64,000 bases of DNA, taken from positions 1 through 64,000 of the forward strand of contig NZ_BSTR01000039.1 of NCBI RefSeq assembly GCF_030269645.1, in the 5' to 3' direction. A program made the translations under genes and the position numbers. Every line of letters begins with the position of its first letter. Positions within the stretch are counted from its first letter, which is position 1. Origin of the DNA: Actinokineospora sp. NBRC 105648 (GTDB taxonomy: Bacteria > Actinomycetota > Actinomycetes > Mycobacteriales > Pseudonocardiaceae). This document shows positions 34,923-44,000 of the stretch, in pieces. The notes under the pieces are model-generated. The model saw only the letters and a list, made by a program, of their open reading frames with translations. It did no database searches and had not been told where the DNA came from.

Positions 34923-37685
34923 CTATGAGTTGTCCTCGCGCACCTTGGCCGCCAGCTGCGTCCGCGAGCGGAGGCCGAACTTGCGGTAGACCCGGGTGAG
35001 CGTGGCCTCGACGGTCTTGACGCTGATGAACAACCGGTCGGCGATCTCCCGGTTGCTCGCGCCCTCGGCGACCAGCCCGGCGATCCGCGACTCGGTGGCG
35101 GTCAGCACCGGGGTGCCGCCGACGGCGTCCGCGCCGACCAGCCGGGCCAGCATCCGCTCGGCGTGCTCGCTCCACGGGGTGGCGCGCGCGGCGGCGAACA
35201 GCGCGGCGGCCCGCTCCACCGGCGCGCGGGCGGCGGCGTAGCGGCGGCGGGCGCGCTCGACCCGGCCGCGCACCAGCAGGCAGTGCCCGGCCTCGATCGG
35301 CTGCCCGAGCCCGGTGAACACCGCCTCGGCCCGCTCCAGCAGCGCCACGGCGCGCTCGCCCTGCCCGCGCGCGGCCAGCAGGTTCGCCTCGGCCCGGTCG
35401 AGCTGGGCGGCGACCCCGGCCGGTTGGGGGACGTCGGCGAGCCGTTCCCGGGTCTCGCGCAGCAGGTCGTCGGCCTGGTCGAACTCGCCCACCGAGACCA
35501 GGCCGGTGGCCAGGTCGGGGTGCCAGCGCAGCATCGTGGGGTCGCGGATGCCGCGCGGGCGCTCCAGCTCCGGGATCCGGCTCAGCGCCGCCACGGCCTC
35601 GGCGGGGCGCCCGGTGCGCAGCAGCGCCTGCCCGAGCAGGTGCAGGTGCCTGCGCAGGAACACCAGGTCGGACTCCTGCTCGGACGCGCGGGCACCGCGC
35701 TCGGCGTAGGAGAGCGCCCGCGCCACGCTGCCGCCCGCGAGCTCGGCCATGGCGCAGATGTGCCAGCCGGGCCCGGGGCTCATCCGGGCCTCACCCGCGA
35801 CCCGCAGGGCGCGGCCCGCGTAGTCGAGGGCCTCCGGGCAGCGGCCCATCCGGCAGGCGACCTCGGCCAGCCCGCGCAGCACGTTGAGCAGTTCCTCGAC
35901 CGCGCCCCGCTCGACCATGGCGAGCATCCCGAGGTACTGCGCGCGGGCCTCCTCGAGCCGCTCGTCCAGCGCGGCGAACCGGGCGACGATGTAGACCGGC
36001 GACATGTGCAGCCAGCCGTCCATGTCCGGTGCGGGCAGCTCGAGGGCCTGGCGCAGCGGCTCGTCGAAGTCGGGCTCGCCCGCCAGCCGCTTCATCAGCG
36101 CGGTCACCGCCAGCGCCATGCCCTCGACGGAGGTGTCGCCGACCTCGCGGGCCAGCGCGGCGGCCTGCCCGGCCTCGGCGATCGAGGTGCCCGGCCAGCC
36201 GTTGATCATCGCCGCCCAGGACCGCCACAGGTGCAGCAGACCGCCCGAGCGCGGGCACTCCCCCGCGTCGGCCATGGCCAGGGCGAACATCTCGCGCATC
36301 TCGGACATGCCCTGCCCGGCCAGGTGGATCAGCATCATCCGGGCCTTGACCCGCTGGAACGGGGTGGCGTCGGCGGCCAGCACCGCGCCCGCCGCCCGGT
36401 GCACCAACTCCGGCCGCCCCGCGTTGGCCCCGGTCTCGGCGGCGGCCACCAACCACTCCACCCGGTGCGCCTCGGCCTCGGGCGGGGTGCGATCGGCGGC
36501 GAGCAGGTAGAGCTCGGCGGCCAGGTCCCGCGCGCCGCGCCGGTGCGCGGTCTCCGCGGCCGCCACCAGCGACCGGGCCGCGGCGGCACTCGGGTCGGCC
36601 GAGGCGAGGGCGCGGTGGCGCTCCCGGTCGGCGTCGAAGGTGACCGCCTCGGCCAACAGGGTGTGCGCGGTCTCGCGCTGGGCGGCGTCGGCCAACTCGG
36701 TGATCATGGTGGCCGCCCCGGGCGGGGTGAACCGGATGTTCTCCGCGTCGGTGACCACCAACCCCACCTCCGCAGCCCGCGCGATGTCCCGCGGCGCGTC
36801 GACCCGACCCGCGCGCTGGAGCAGGCGCACCGTCGGGCGGACCGCGAGGGCGCACAGCAGCAGGGTTTCCTTGACCTGCGGGGTGAGCGCGGTCAGCCGC
36901 TCGTAGACGATCGCCGCCACGGCGGGCGGCAGCGGCGCGGGACCGTGCACGTGTCGGGAGAACGCGCCCGCAAGGGTGAGCGCGAGGTAGGGATTGCCGG
37001 CCGAGTCGGCGTGGATCTGGCTGGCGGTACGCGCGGGGAGACCGTGCGCGTCGAACAACTCGGCCAAGTCGTCGGCGGTCAGCGGCGGGACCGTCAGCCG
37101 CAGCACCGGCCCCGGCGTGAGCGCGGCGGGCGGGACCGCGCGGGGCCCGTCGTCGTCCAGCGGAACCGACTCGGGCAACCTCCCCGCGATGGCGGCCCGC
37201 ACCGGCGAAGCCCCGGTGCGCCGGGCCGCGTAGGCGATCACATCGGCGGACGCGGCGTCGATCCACTGGGCGTCGTCGAGCAGGACGAGAACAGGCGACC
37301 GGGCCCCCAGCGCGAGGAGCACGAGGTGCCAGGCGTGCCGCAACGGCACCCCACCCCGGTCGTCCCGGTGCCCGGTGAGCAGCGCGGTGACGGCGTCGCG
37401 AGCGGGAACCGGGAGCGCCGCCACCACGTCGGCGGGTACCTGGACCAGCAGATCGGCCAGCACCGACCCGGAAATCCACCGCTCGGCCTCGGCGGCGGTC
37501 GCCCGCAACACGGTCTCCCCGACGGCATCGTGCGCGAGCGCGTCGAGCAGGGTGGTCTTCCCGATACCGCTGGGACCGGTGAACAGGACGCCACCACCGT
37601 GCACGAGCCGCTCCCGCGCCCGCGCCAACAACCCGACCCGGCCGACGAGCTTGCGCGGGGCAGGCGGCACGACCTCGACGATCAC
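34923..37685 (-). CDS. LAL-type LuxR regulator with AAA-like ATPase domain
   Basis: The 920-residue protein has Walker A GGGVLFTGPSGIGKTTLLDA near residue 35, Walker B PVLVLLDDAQWIDAASADVI, long TPR-like helices (MAELAGGSVARALSYAERG, ELERPRGIRDPTMLRWHPDL), and a C-terminal LuxR domain: LTATESRIAGLVAEGASNRE, then DRLFISVKTVEATLTRVYRK. The GTG start is preceded only by a weak site. It lies on the opposite strand to the other LAL gene (30383), with the protease gene between, and the two share only the common LAL layout. Targets unknown. Confidence 0.9.
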   Translation of the reverse strand: MIVEVVPPAPRKLVGRVGLLARARERLVHGGGVLFTGPSGIGKTTLLDALAHDAVGETVLRATAAEAERWISGSVLADLLVQVPADVVAALPVPARDAVTALLTGHRDDRGGVPLRHAWHLVLLALGARSPVLVLLDDAQWIDAASADVIAYAARRTGASPVRAAIAGRLPESVPLDDDGPRAVPPAALTPGPVLRLTVPPLTADDLAELFDAHGLPARTASQIHADSAGNPYLALTLAGAFSRHVHGPAPLPPAVAAIVYERLTALTPQVKETLLLCALAVRPTVRLLQRAGRVDAPRDIARAAEVGLVVTDAENIRFTPPGAATMITELADAAQRETAHTLLAEAVTFDADRERHRALASADPSAAAARSLVAAAETAHRRGARDLAAELYLLAADRTPPEAEAHRVEWLVAAAETGANAGRPELVHRAAGAVLAADATPFQRVKARMMLIHLAGQGMSEMREMFALAMADAGECPRSGGLLHLWRSWAAMINGWPGTSIAEAGQAAALAREVGDTSVEGMALAVTALMKRLAGEPDFDEPLRQALELPAPDMDGWLHMSPVYIVARFAALDERLEEARAQYLGMLAMVERGAVEELLNVLRGLAEVACRMGRCPEALDYAGRALRVAGEARMSPGPGWHICAMAELAGGSVARALSYAERGARASEQESDLVFLRRHLHLLGQALLRTGRPAEAVAALSRIPELERPRGIRDPTMLRWHPDLATGLVSVGEFDQADDLLRETRERLADVPQPAGVAAQLDRAEANLLAARGQGERAVALLERAEAVFTGLGQPIEAGHCLLVRGRVERARRRYAAARAPVERAAALFAAARATPWSEHAERMLARLVGADAVGGTPVLTATESRIAGLVAEGASNREIADRLFISVKTVEATLTRVYRKFGLRSRTQLAAKVREDNS

Positions 37686-37921
37686 CCGGTCACCGATCGC
37701 GACTCACCTCACCGGTCCGAAGGTGCCGACACAGTACAGAGACCCACCCGAACCGGACAACCAACCGCGCGCCAGCGGGAGCCCTCCCACGCTCACCGGT
37801 GACGTGCCGTGAGCATGGTGCCCGGATCCGTTGGCAGCACTACGTTCCACGTACGGCGAGGTATGTGCCTACGCAGCTGGGCCGAGTACGCCAGTGCCGG
37901 CAGTCAGGCGCAGCTTCGGCC

Positions 37922-38548
37922 TTACGGCAGGTCCACGCCTTCGACGTCCTTGAGCATCGCGTACGGGTCGGGGATCCGGTAAGTGGGCAACTCCAGGTCG
38001 AACCAGACCGGGTCGAACTCCAGACCGGTTTGTTGCTCCATCAACGCGAAACTGGTCGCGCGCGCCGACCCCGGCTCGAATCTGACACCGAGGGCCCAAT
38101 CGGGATAGACGTCCCCACTGTGCGGGCCATCATCGACGAGCATCGGGTCGAAATACGCCACAACTTTTCCATCCCGCGCTTGAACGAGGCTACTGTCCCC
38201 GTTCACATTGCGAAAGTAGCTGAAGTATTTGCCGCCGTTCGCCGACACACGCCGCGCCAGCTCCGGAATGGATCCGCTGTACCCGTTGTTCTCCAACACG
38301 ATGACATGAGACCCGCGTTGGAACACCTGGCAAAGGAAGAACTCGCCGAACTCGGCGGAAGTCCGCTGCACCACGTCTTCCGCCTGGCGAACCGTCATCA
38401 CTCCCTCCGCCGCGGATCGATCACCACCGAAGACGCTGATCACATCGCCCGCAGACTTGCCGTCCACCACGGAAACACACCACACAAGCTCCCGCGCCAG
38501 CGGTTCCACCCACGTATACTTCTTGACCAATTCACTCAGGTTGGACAT
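37922..38548 (-). CDS. DUF6461-like protein, translationally coupled to a NucA/NucB-like gene
   Basis: The 208-residue protein is soluble, with no signal peptide. Early segments VEPLARELVWCVSVVDGKSA and GDVISVFGG resemble the DUF6461 family (WxE..YCxTxV and a ..V...FG turn), which I recall but cannot confirm. YFRNVNGDSSLVQARDGKVV and DPMLVDDGPHSGDVYPDWAL are acidic. Its ATG lies 13 bp inside the upstream nuclease-like gene, so the two are translated as a pair. The stretch has lower GC and less biased codon use than neighbours. A role as immunity protein or partner of the nuclease is a hypothesis. Confidence 0.7.
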   Translation of the reverse strand: MSNLSELVKKYTWVEPLARELVWCVSVVDGKSAGDVISVFGGDRSAAEGVMTVRQAEDVVQRTSAEFGEFFLCQVFQRGSHVIVLENNGYSGSIPELARRVSANGGKYFSYFRNVNGDSSLVQARDGKVVAYFDPMLVDDGPHSGDVYPDWALGVRFEPGSARATSFALMEQQTGLEFDPVWFDLELPTYRIPDPYAMLKDVEGVDLP

Positions 38549-39159
38549 ATCTGGTCCTTAGCGATGTCCACGCCCACATACGACTGGGGCGCAATACTGC
38601 CCGGATTGCTGATCACCACTAGAAACTTGTCGCCGTCTTTCGGGTACTGCCATCGTACCGTGCCACCCTGGCAGAGGTTCTCCCGCTTGGGCACTTCCTC
38701 CACGTGAGCATTCTCCCCTCCCTCATCGGTCGGCGCCATCGGGTATTCGTCGCAACTCGTACCTTGATAGTTGCGCTGATAACGTTTGCTCCGGCAAGAC
38801 GCAGCACGGTTCACGTCCTCATTGGCTCGATTCATGATCAGCAGTCCAGGCAAACCCGATTCCCACGCCTCTCGTATTCCGCGGCCGATGTAGGGCATCT
38901 TCTTCGCGTCTATCACGACGACTTTGAGGTTGTTACATTGTTTCTGTTGAATGACTTGCCGAGCCTGGCAACTCTTGACCTTTTTCTCGTCGGCTGACGA
39001 GACCATGATGGAGAACTCGCCTTCCGCGATGATCTCCGTACCGCCACCACCGAACACACCGGTCACCGTATCGATGACCTTGTCGACACCAAACACCGCG
39101 ACGACAGCCACAATCGCCACCACCGGCAGCAGCAAGCCACCCTTGCTCCTCGTTCCCAT
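38536..39159 (-). CDS. Membrane-anchored NucA/NucB-type deoxyribonuclease-like protein
   Basis: From ATG 39159 (gaggggg just upstream) the protein has 207 residues. One N-terminal membrane helix or uncleaved signal (GLLLPVVAIVAVVAVFGV, residues 8-25) places the rest outside. The C-terminal half matches the NucA/NucB nuclease pattern: TSCDEYPMAPTDEGGENAHV, EEVPKRENLCQGG. The DEYP acid pair and the Glu in GGENAHVEEVP are at catalytic positions of the family. Four or more Cys (KSCQ, KQCNN, ASCRS, SCDEY, LCQGG, ICPT) suggest disulfides. It overlaps the DUF6461-like gene by 13 bp. Nuclease activity is inferred. Confidence 0.72.
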   Translation of the reverse strand: MGTRSKGGLLLPVVAIVAVVAVFGVDKVIDTVTGVFGGGGTEIIAEGEFSIMVSSADEKKVKSCQARQVIQQKQCNNLKVVVIDAKKMPYIGRGIREAWESGLPGLLIMNRANEDVNRAASCRSKRYQRNYQGTSCDEYPMAPTDEGGENAHVEEVPKRENLCQGGTVRWQYPKDGDKFLVVISNPGSIAPQSYVGVDIAKDQICPT

Positions 39160-39247
39160 GGCGCCCCCTCGTAACCCCGACCGATGGTCGGTGCCGGCAC
39201 CCACACGACCCGGTCCGGACTCGTGCAACATAGTCGGCGACCGGGTT

Positions 39248-40597
39248 CTATGCCCGCAACTGCTCGTCCAGTGTCTTCACCGCATCGGCGTCATTCCAGG
39301 GCTTCAGGGCGGATCGGGCGCCGTGCAGGCGTTCGAGAAGCCGCACGGAGCGGTTCTGGGTGGTGGCCTCGATGACATCACCCATGATCAACGCGGCCGC
39401 ATCCGGTTCACGCAGCTGGATGTGGGCGTTGGCGAGGTAGAGCATCGTGAAAGCGTTGTCCCGCACCAACGATTTCTCGTGCTGGGCAAGGGCTGTGCGG
39501 GCTTCGGCGGCGGCGTCGTGGGGGCGGCCCAAGGCGAGGAAGCACTTGGCCTTGGCGCTACCGACCGAGCCATTGTCGTAGAAGTAGGCCAATGAAGACG
39601 ACGCCGCCGGCTGGGCATCGACCTCCCCCATGCGCTGCTCCACTTCCTCGACAGCCTCCAGGCACGGGGAAACTTGCCCGTCCTTGGCGTACGCCTTCGC
39701 GGTCTCGCTGGCCGCGTAAGCCCGCACCAGCGCGTCATCGCTTCGCTCGGCGACCTTGCGCGACGCCTCGGCGAAGTCGATGGCCAGGTGGATCTTGTCC
39801 TGGGCCAGCGCGGTATGACTCATCCGACCGAGGACGAAGCCGCTCAACGCCGGGTCTCGGGCCTCGTGGGCGATCTCCCGGGCTCGCTCGAAGTGCTGCC
39901 ACGAAGTCGTGTAGTCCCCGATGTCGGTGTACAACCAACCCGCCAGGTCGGACAGGCCGCCATAGGTCGAAAGCAACCGCGGGCGCAACGGGCTCGGGCA
40001 GTCATCGAGCATCGCGCGGACGAGCTTGAGCTGCGCCGAGACCGTCGGCAGCACCGCCTGCGGACCGAGCGCGTCATCCTGCCGCCGACACGCCCAGTAC
40101 ACCGCCCGCAGGTTCTCAATGACCCGCTCATCAACACGAGCCGGGGTGGCCACTGCTCGTGCCACCCGCTCCTGGTCATCGAGGTCGAGCAGCTCCGGCG
40201 AGCCCGCGGTGACCGCTCCCAACCCGAGCAACTGGAGAAGCTCACGACGATTCATCTCACCCACCCAACGGCGGACCAGGGCCGCCAACTGATGGTCGGT
40301 GCCGGCGACCCGCGCGGCCCCGTTCGGACTCGTGCTGTCGAACTGCCCCATCCCGGTGGTGGATCCCGACGCGACCACGTCGTCCGGGTGGGTCCCGGCC
40401 AGGATGTCTTCGAGCTGCGCCGCCGTGAGGCCGAGGAGGCGCGCTAGTTTGGGCCGGATGTAGGGCAGCGGTTCGCTGCGGCCGGACTCCCAGCGGTGGA
40501 CGGTGCTGCGGTCGATGTGCAGGGCCTCGGCGAGGTCGTCCTGGGTGTAGCCGGCCGCCTTGCGCGCTCTGGCCATTCGGGCCCGTCGTGCCGCCAT
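39248..40597 (-). CDS. XRE-family regulator with TPR repeats
   Basis: The 449-residue protein has an N-terminal helix-turn-helix, ARKAAGYTQDDLAEALHIDR, STVHRWESGRSEPLPYIRPK. A helical TPR-like C-terminus runs over about 300 residues (LAGWLYTDIGDYTTSWQHFE, ALAQDKIHLAIDFAEASRKV, LANAHIQLREPDAAALIMGD). Many actinomycete copies act in development or antibiotic control (NsdA-like). It precedes the nuclease/DUF6461 pair on the same strand by 88 bp and could be its regulator. It is divergent from a small gene at 40793. Confidence 0.85.
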   Translation of the reverse strand: MAARRARMARARKAAGYTQDDLAEALHIDRSTVHRWESGRSEPLPYIRPKLARLLGLTAAQLEDILAGTHPDDVVASGSTTGMGQFDSTSPNGAARVAGTDHQLAALVRRWVGEMNRRELLQLLGLGAVTAGSPELLDLDDQERVARAVATPARVDERVIENLRAVYWACRRQDDALGPQAVLPTVSAQLKLVRAMLDDCPSPLRPRLLSTYGGLSDLAGWLYTDIGDYTTSWQHFERAREIAHEARDPALSGFVLGRMSHTALAQDKIHLAIDFAEASRKVAERSDDALVRAYAASETAKAYAKDGQVSPCLEAVEEVEQRMGEVDAQPAASSSLAYFYDNGSVGSAKAKCFLALGRPHDAAAEARTALAQHEKSLVRDNAFTMLYLANAHIQLREPDAAALIMGDVIEATTQNRSVRLLERLHGARSALKPWNDADAVKTLDEQLRA

Positions 40598-40792
40598 GCC
40601 ACCAGTCTCGCACAGTGGTGACTTACCGCGTATGAACGATCACCGCTGGTCAGCGCGTTCGATGCCTAGTTCTGGCACCGCGTGCCCGACAAGGACGCTC
40701 TGCCCGCGCTCTGTGACCAGCACAGCGGAAACGGCACCTTCGACCGCGGCGAGCCAGAGTTCGCTCAACCGACAGTGAAGGTGCTGACAGCC

Positions 40793-41014
40793 ATGACCGC
40801 AGCCGCCCCCGAGTCCACCCGGCACCCCGTCTACGCCGATCTCACCGAGGTCCACGTGCTCGCCCAGGTCCTGCACGAGGCCATCACCGACGGCGACCTG
40901 ACCCCCGACGACCTCACCGCCTACGAACACGCCTGCCACGACAGCCTCGCCAGGTGCCGTCAGCTGCTCGACGACCCAACCACCGCCCAGGCCATCGCAC
41001 TGAGCCCCCTCTGA
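40793..41014 (+). CDS. Small hypothetical protein
   Basis: A 73-residue acidic helical protein (LTEVHVLAQVLHEAITDGDL, then YEHACHDSLARCRQLLDD). No family is recognised. The codon pattern is typical of the genome, supporting coding. The ATG at 40793 is preferred, with a weak aagg upstream; GTG codons at 40682 and 40775 are alternatives. Divergent from the XRE-TPR gene, as are many small partners of such regulators. Confidence 0.6.
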   Translation: MTAAAPESTRHPVYADLTEVHVLAQVLHEAITDGDLTPDDLTAYEHACHDSLARCRQLLDDPTTAQAIALSPL

Positions 41015-41048
41015 CCAAGACCGTCAAGTCGAAGCAGGACAAGGAAAA

Positions 41049-41090
41049 CACCGTCCCCTGGTCGCCGACAGCGGCGACCAGGGGGCGGTG
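41049..41090. terminator. Bidirectional hairpin terminator
   Basis: A 19-bp stem (41049-41067, with one G-T pair) pairs with 41072-41090 around a 4-nt loop (acag). It lies between the small gene (ends 41014) and parC (ends 41092), which converge here. Confidence 0.85.
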
Positions 41091-41091
41091 C

Positions 41092-44000
41092 TCAGTCGCG
41101 TTCGATCAGGTGGCCGACCACGTCCGGACCCGGGTGCGCGTGCCCCGAACCGTCGCGGCGGAGGTCGGTCTCCGGGAGTTCGACCGACGAGCCCGCGCGG
41201 TTCGAGCCCGCCGGGCGCGGGCCGATCCAGGCCAGCACTAGGCCCGCCTCCCCCTTGAGGAACCGGTGGGCCCGAACGCCCCCGGTCGCGCGTCCCTTGG
41301 GCGGGTACTCCGCGAACGGGGTGACCTTCACCGACTGGCCGGTGGAGGTGACCACCATCGGTTCGCCGTGGTCCGGGTCGTCGGTGCGGATCGCGCCGAA
41401 GAACACCGCGGTCGACGTGCCGGGCAGGGTGATGCCCGCCATGCCGCCGCCGCGCAGGCCTTGCGGGCGGACCAGGCTCGAGGCGTACCTGAGCAGGGCC
41501 GCCTCCGAGCTGACGAAGGCCAGGAACTCGGTGCCGTCGGTCAGCCAGGTCGCGCCGACCAGTTCGTCGCCCTCCTTGAGGGTGATCACCTCGAACTCGT
41601 CGGACCGGACCGGCCACTCCGGCGCGCACACCTTCACCACGCCCTGTTTGGTGCCCACCGCCAGGCCCGGTGACCCGACGGCCTGCTCGCCCAGCGGCGC
41701 GATGCCGATCACGCGCTCACCCTTGGCCAACGGCACCAGCTCCCCCGCCGCCATGCCGCCGCTCACCGAGACCGTGCCGCTCTGCTCGGGCAGCACCGGC
41801 AACGGGAGCACGTCGGTCTTGAACGCCCGGCCCGCGCTGGTGACCAGCAGGACCTGGCCGCGCGCGGTCGAGTGGACCACCGCGGCCACGGCGTCGTGCC
41901 GGGCGCGGCCGTTGCGCCTGCGGCCCTCGGTTGCCTCCTCGGACTCCGCGGCCGTGCGGGCGACCAGGCCGGTGGCCGAGAGGATCACCTGGCACGGGTC
42001 GTCGGCGACCTCCAGCGGCCCGGCGGGCTTGGAGGCGGCCAAGACCTCCTTGAGGTCGCCGTCGATCAGCGCGGTCCGGCGCTCGGCGGTGAGGTCCTTG
42101 GCGACCTTGGCCAGCTCGGTGGACACGACCCGCTTGAGGACCTTGTCGTCGTCGAGGATCTTGGACAGCTCCTCGATCTCGCCGCGCAGCTTGTCCTGCT
42201 CGGTCTCCAGCTCGAGCTTGTCGAACTTGGTGAGCCTGCGCAGCGGGGTGTCGAGGATGTAGGCGGCCTGGACCTCGGAGAGCTTGAACTGGCGGATCAG
42301 TCCCGCCTTGGCCGCCGCGGCGTCGTCGCTGCCGCGGATCAGCCGGATGACCTTGTCGATGTCGATCAGCGCCAGCAGCAGACCCTCGACCAGGTGCAGC
42401 CGCTCCTCGCGCTTGCGCCTGCGGTAGCGGGTGCGCCGGGTGACGACCTCGTAGCGGTGACCGAGGAAGACCTCCAGCAGCGCCTTGAGCCCGAGCGTGC
42501 GCGGCTGCCCCTCGACCAGCACCAGGTTGTTGATGCCGAAGGACTGCTCCATCGGCGTGAGCCGGTAGAGGTCGGCCAGCAGCGCCTGCGGGTTCACCCC
42601 GACCTTGCACTCGATCACCAGCCGGGTCCCGTTCTCCCGGTCGGTGAGGTCCTTGACGTCGGCGATCCCGGTGAGCCGCTTGGACTTGGTGACCTCGTCG
42701 GTGATCTTCTCGATGATCTTCTCCGAGCCCACCTGGTAGGGCAGCTCGGTCACCGTGATCGCCTGCCGCCCCCGACTGCCCTCCAGCGGCCCGATCTCCA
42801 CCTTGGCCCGCATCCGCACCACACCGCGGCCGGTCTCGTAGGCCTTGCGCACCTCGTCGAGGCCGAGCAGCATCCCGCCGGTCGGCAGGTCCGGCCCGGG
42901 CACGAACTCCATGATCTTGTCGAGCGAGGCGTCCGGGTGGCTGATCAGGTACCGGGCGGCGGCCACGACCTCGCCCAGGTTGTGCGGGATCATGTTGGTG
43001 GCCATCCCGACCGCGATCCCCGAGGTGCCGTTGACCAGCAGGTTCGGGAAGGCGGCGGGCAGCACGGTCGGCTCGAGCAGGGAGCCGTCGTAGTTCGGCC
43101 GGAAGTCGACGGTGTCCTCGCCGAGCTCACCGACCAGCAGCATCGCCTCGGCCGACATCCGGGCCTCGGTGTTGTGGTTGACGAACCCGCCCGCGAGGAA
43201 CGAGTGGTCTTCCGAGACGACCCGGACCGAGTAGACCTCCGCCGGGGCGTCGCCGACCACGTCGGTCACCGTCTCGAAGCGGTAGCCCGAATCCATGATC
43301 GGCAGGATCGTGGCCAGGACCTCGGTGTCCCCGATCCGGTCCATGATCAGCGGGCGCTCGGTCTCCCACCGCTGCACGCGGTCGAGGTCGTGCCCGGTGC
43401 GCAGGTCGATGCCGACGGCGGCCCGGACGTAGTCGGCCACGAACGGGACCAGGTCGTGGTCGAGCCGGTCCGGCCGCGGGTGCGCCAGCAGGTCCAGCAG
43501 CTCCGCCTGCTTGGTCTTGAGGAAGCCGACCCGCTCGGCGAACGCCCGGACGTCGCGCGGGCCGGACACGGTGAGGCGGTGCTCGACCGATCCGCTCGCG
43601 CCCGAGGAGGACCGGATCCGCGCGAGCACACCGAACTCCGCCAGGAGTTCCTGCACCTCGGTGGCCAGCTTCCCGCTGTCGGTCGCGTAGTGGACGGTGA
43701 CGCCGTCCTCGGTCACGCGCGGTTCGCCGTCGCTCTCGAAAGCGGCCATCAGGAACGCCCGCTTGACTCCCCAGCCACCCGTCCAGACGGTGTCCGGGAC
43801 GACCTTCTCCCGAGCCGTGGTGCCGTGCGCCGCGGGCAGTCCGGCGCGGAACGCCGCCATGCCGAGCAGGTGCTCCCTGGCGGTCGGCACGACCTGCTGC
43901 CAAGCGTTGCGCGCCACGCAGACGGTCATCCCCGTCGTGAGCTCGTCCAGACGGCGCCACTGGAAGATCGGAACGCCCATCGGGGCCTCCAGGCACAGCA

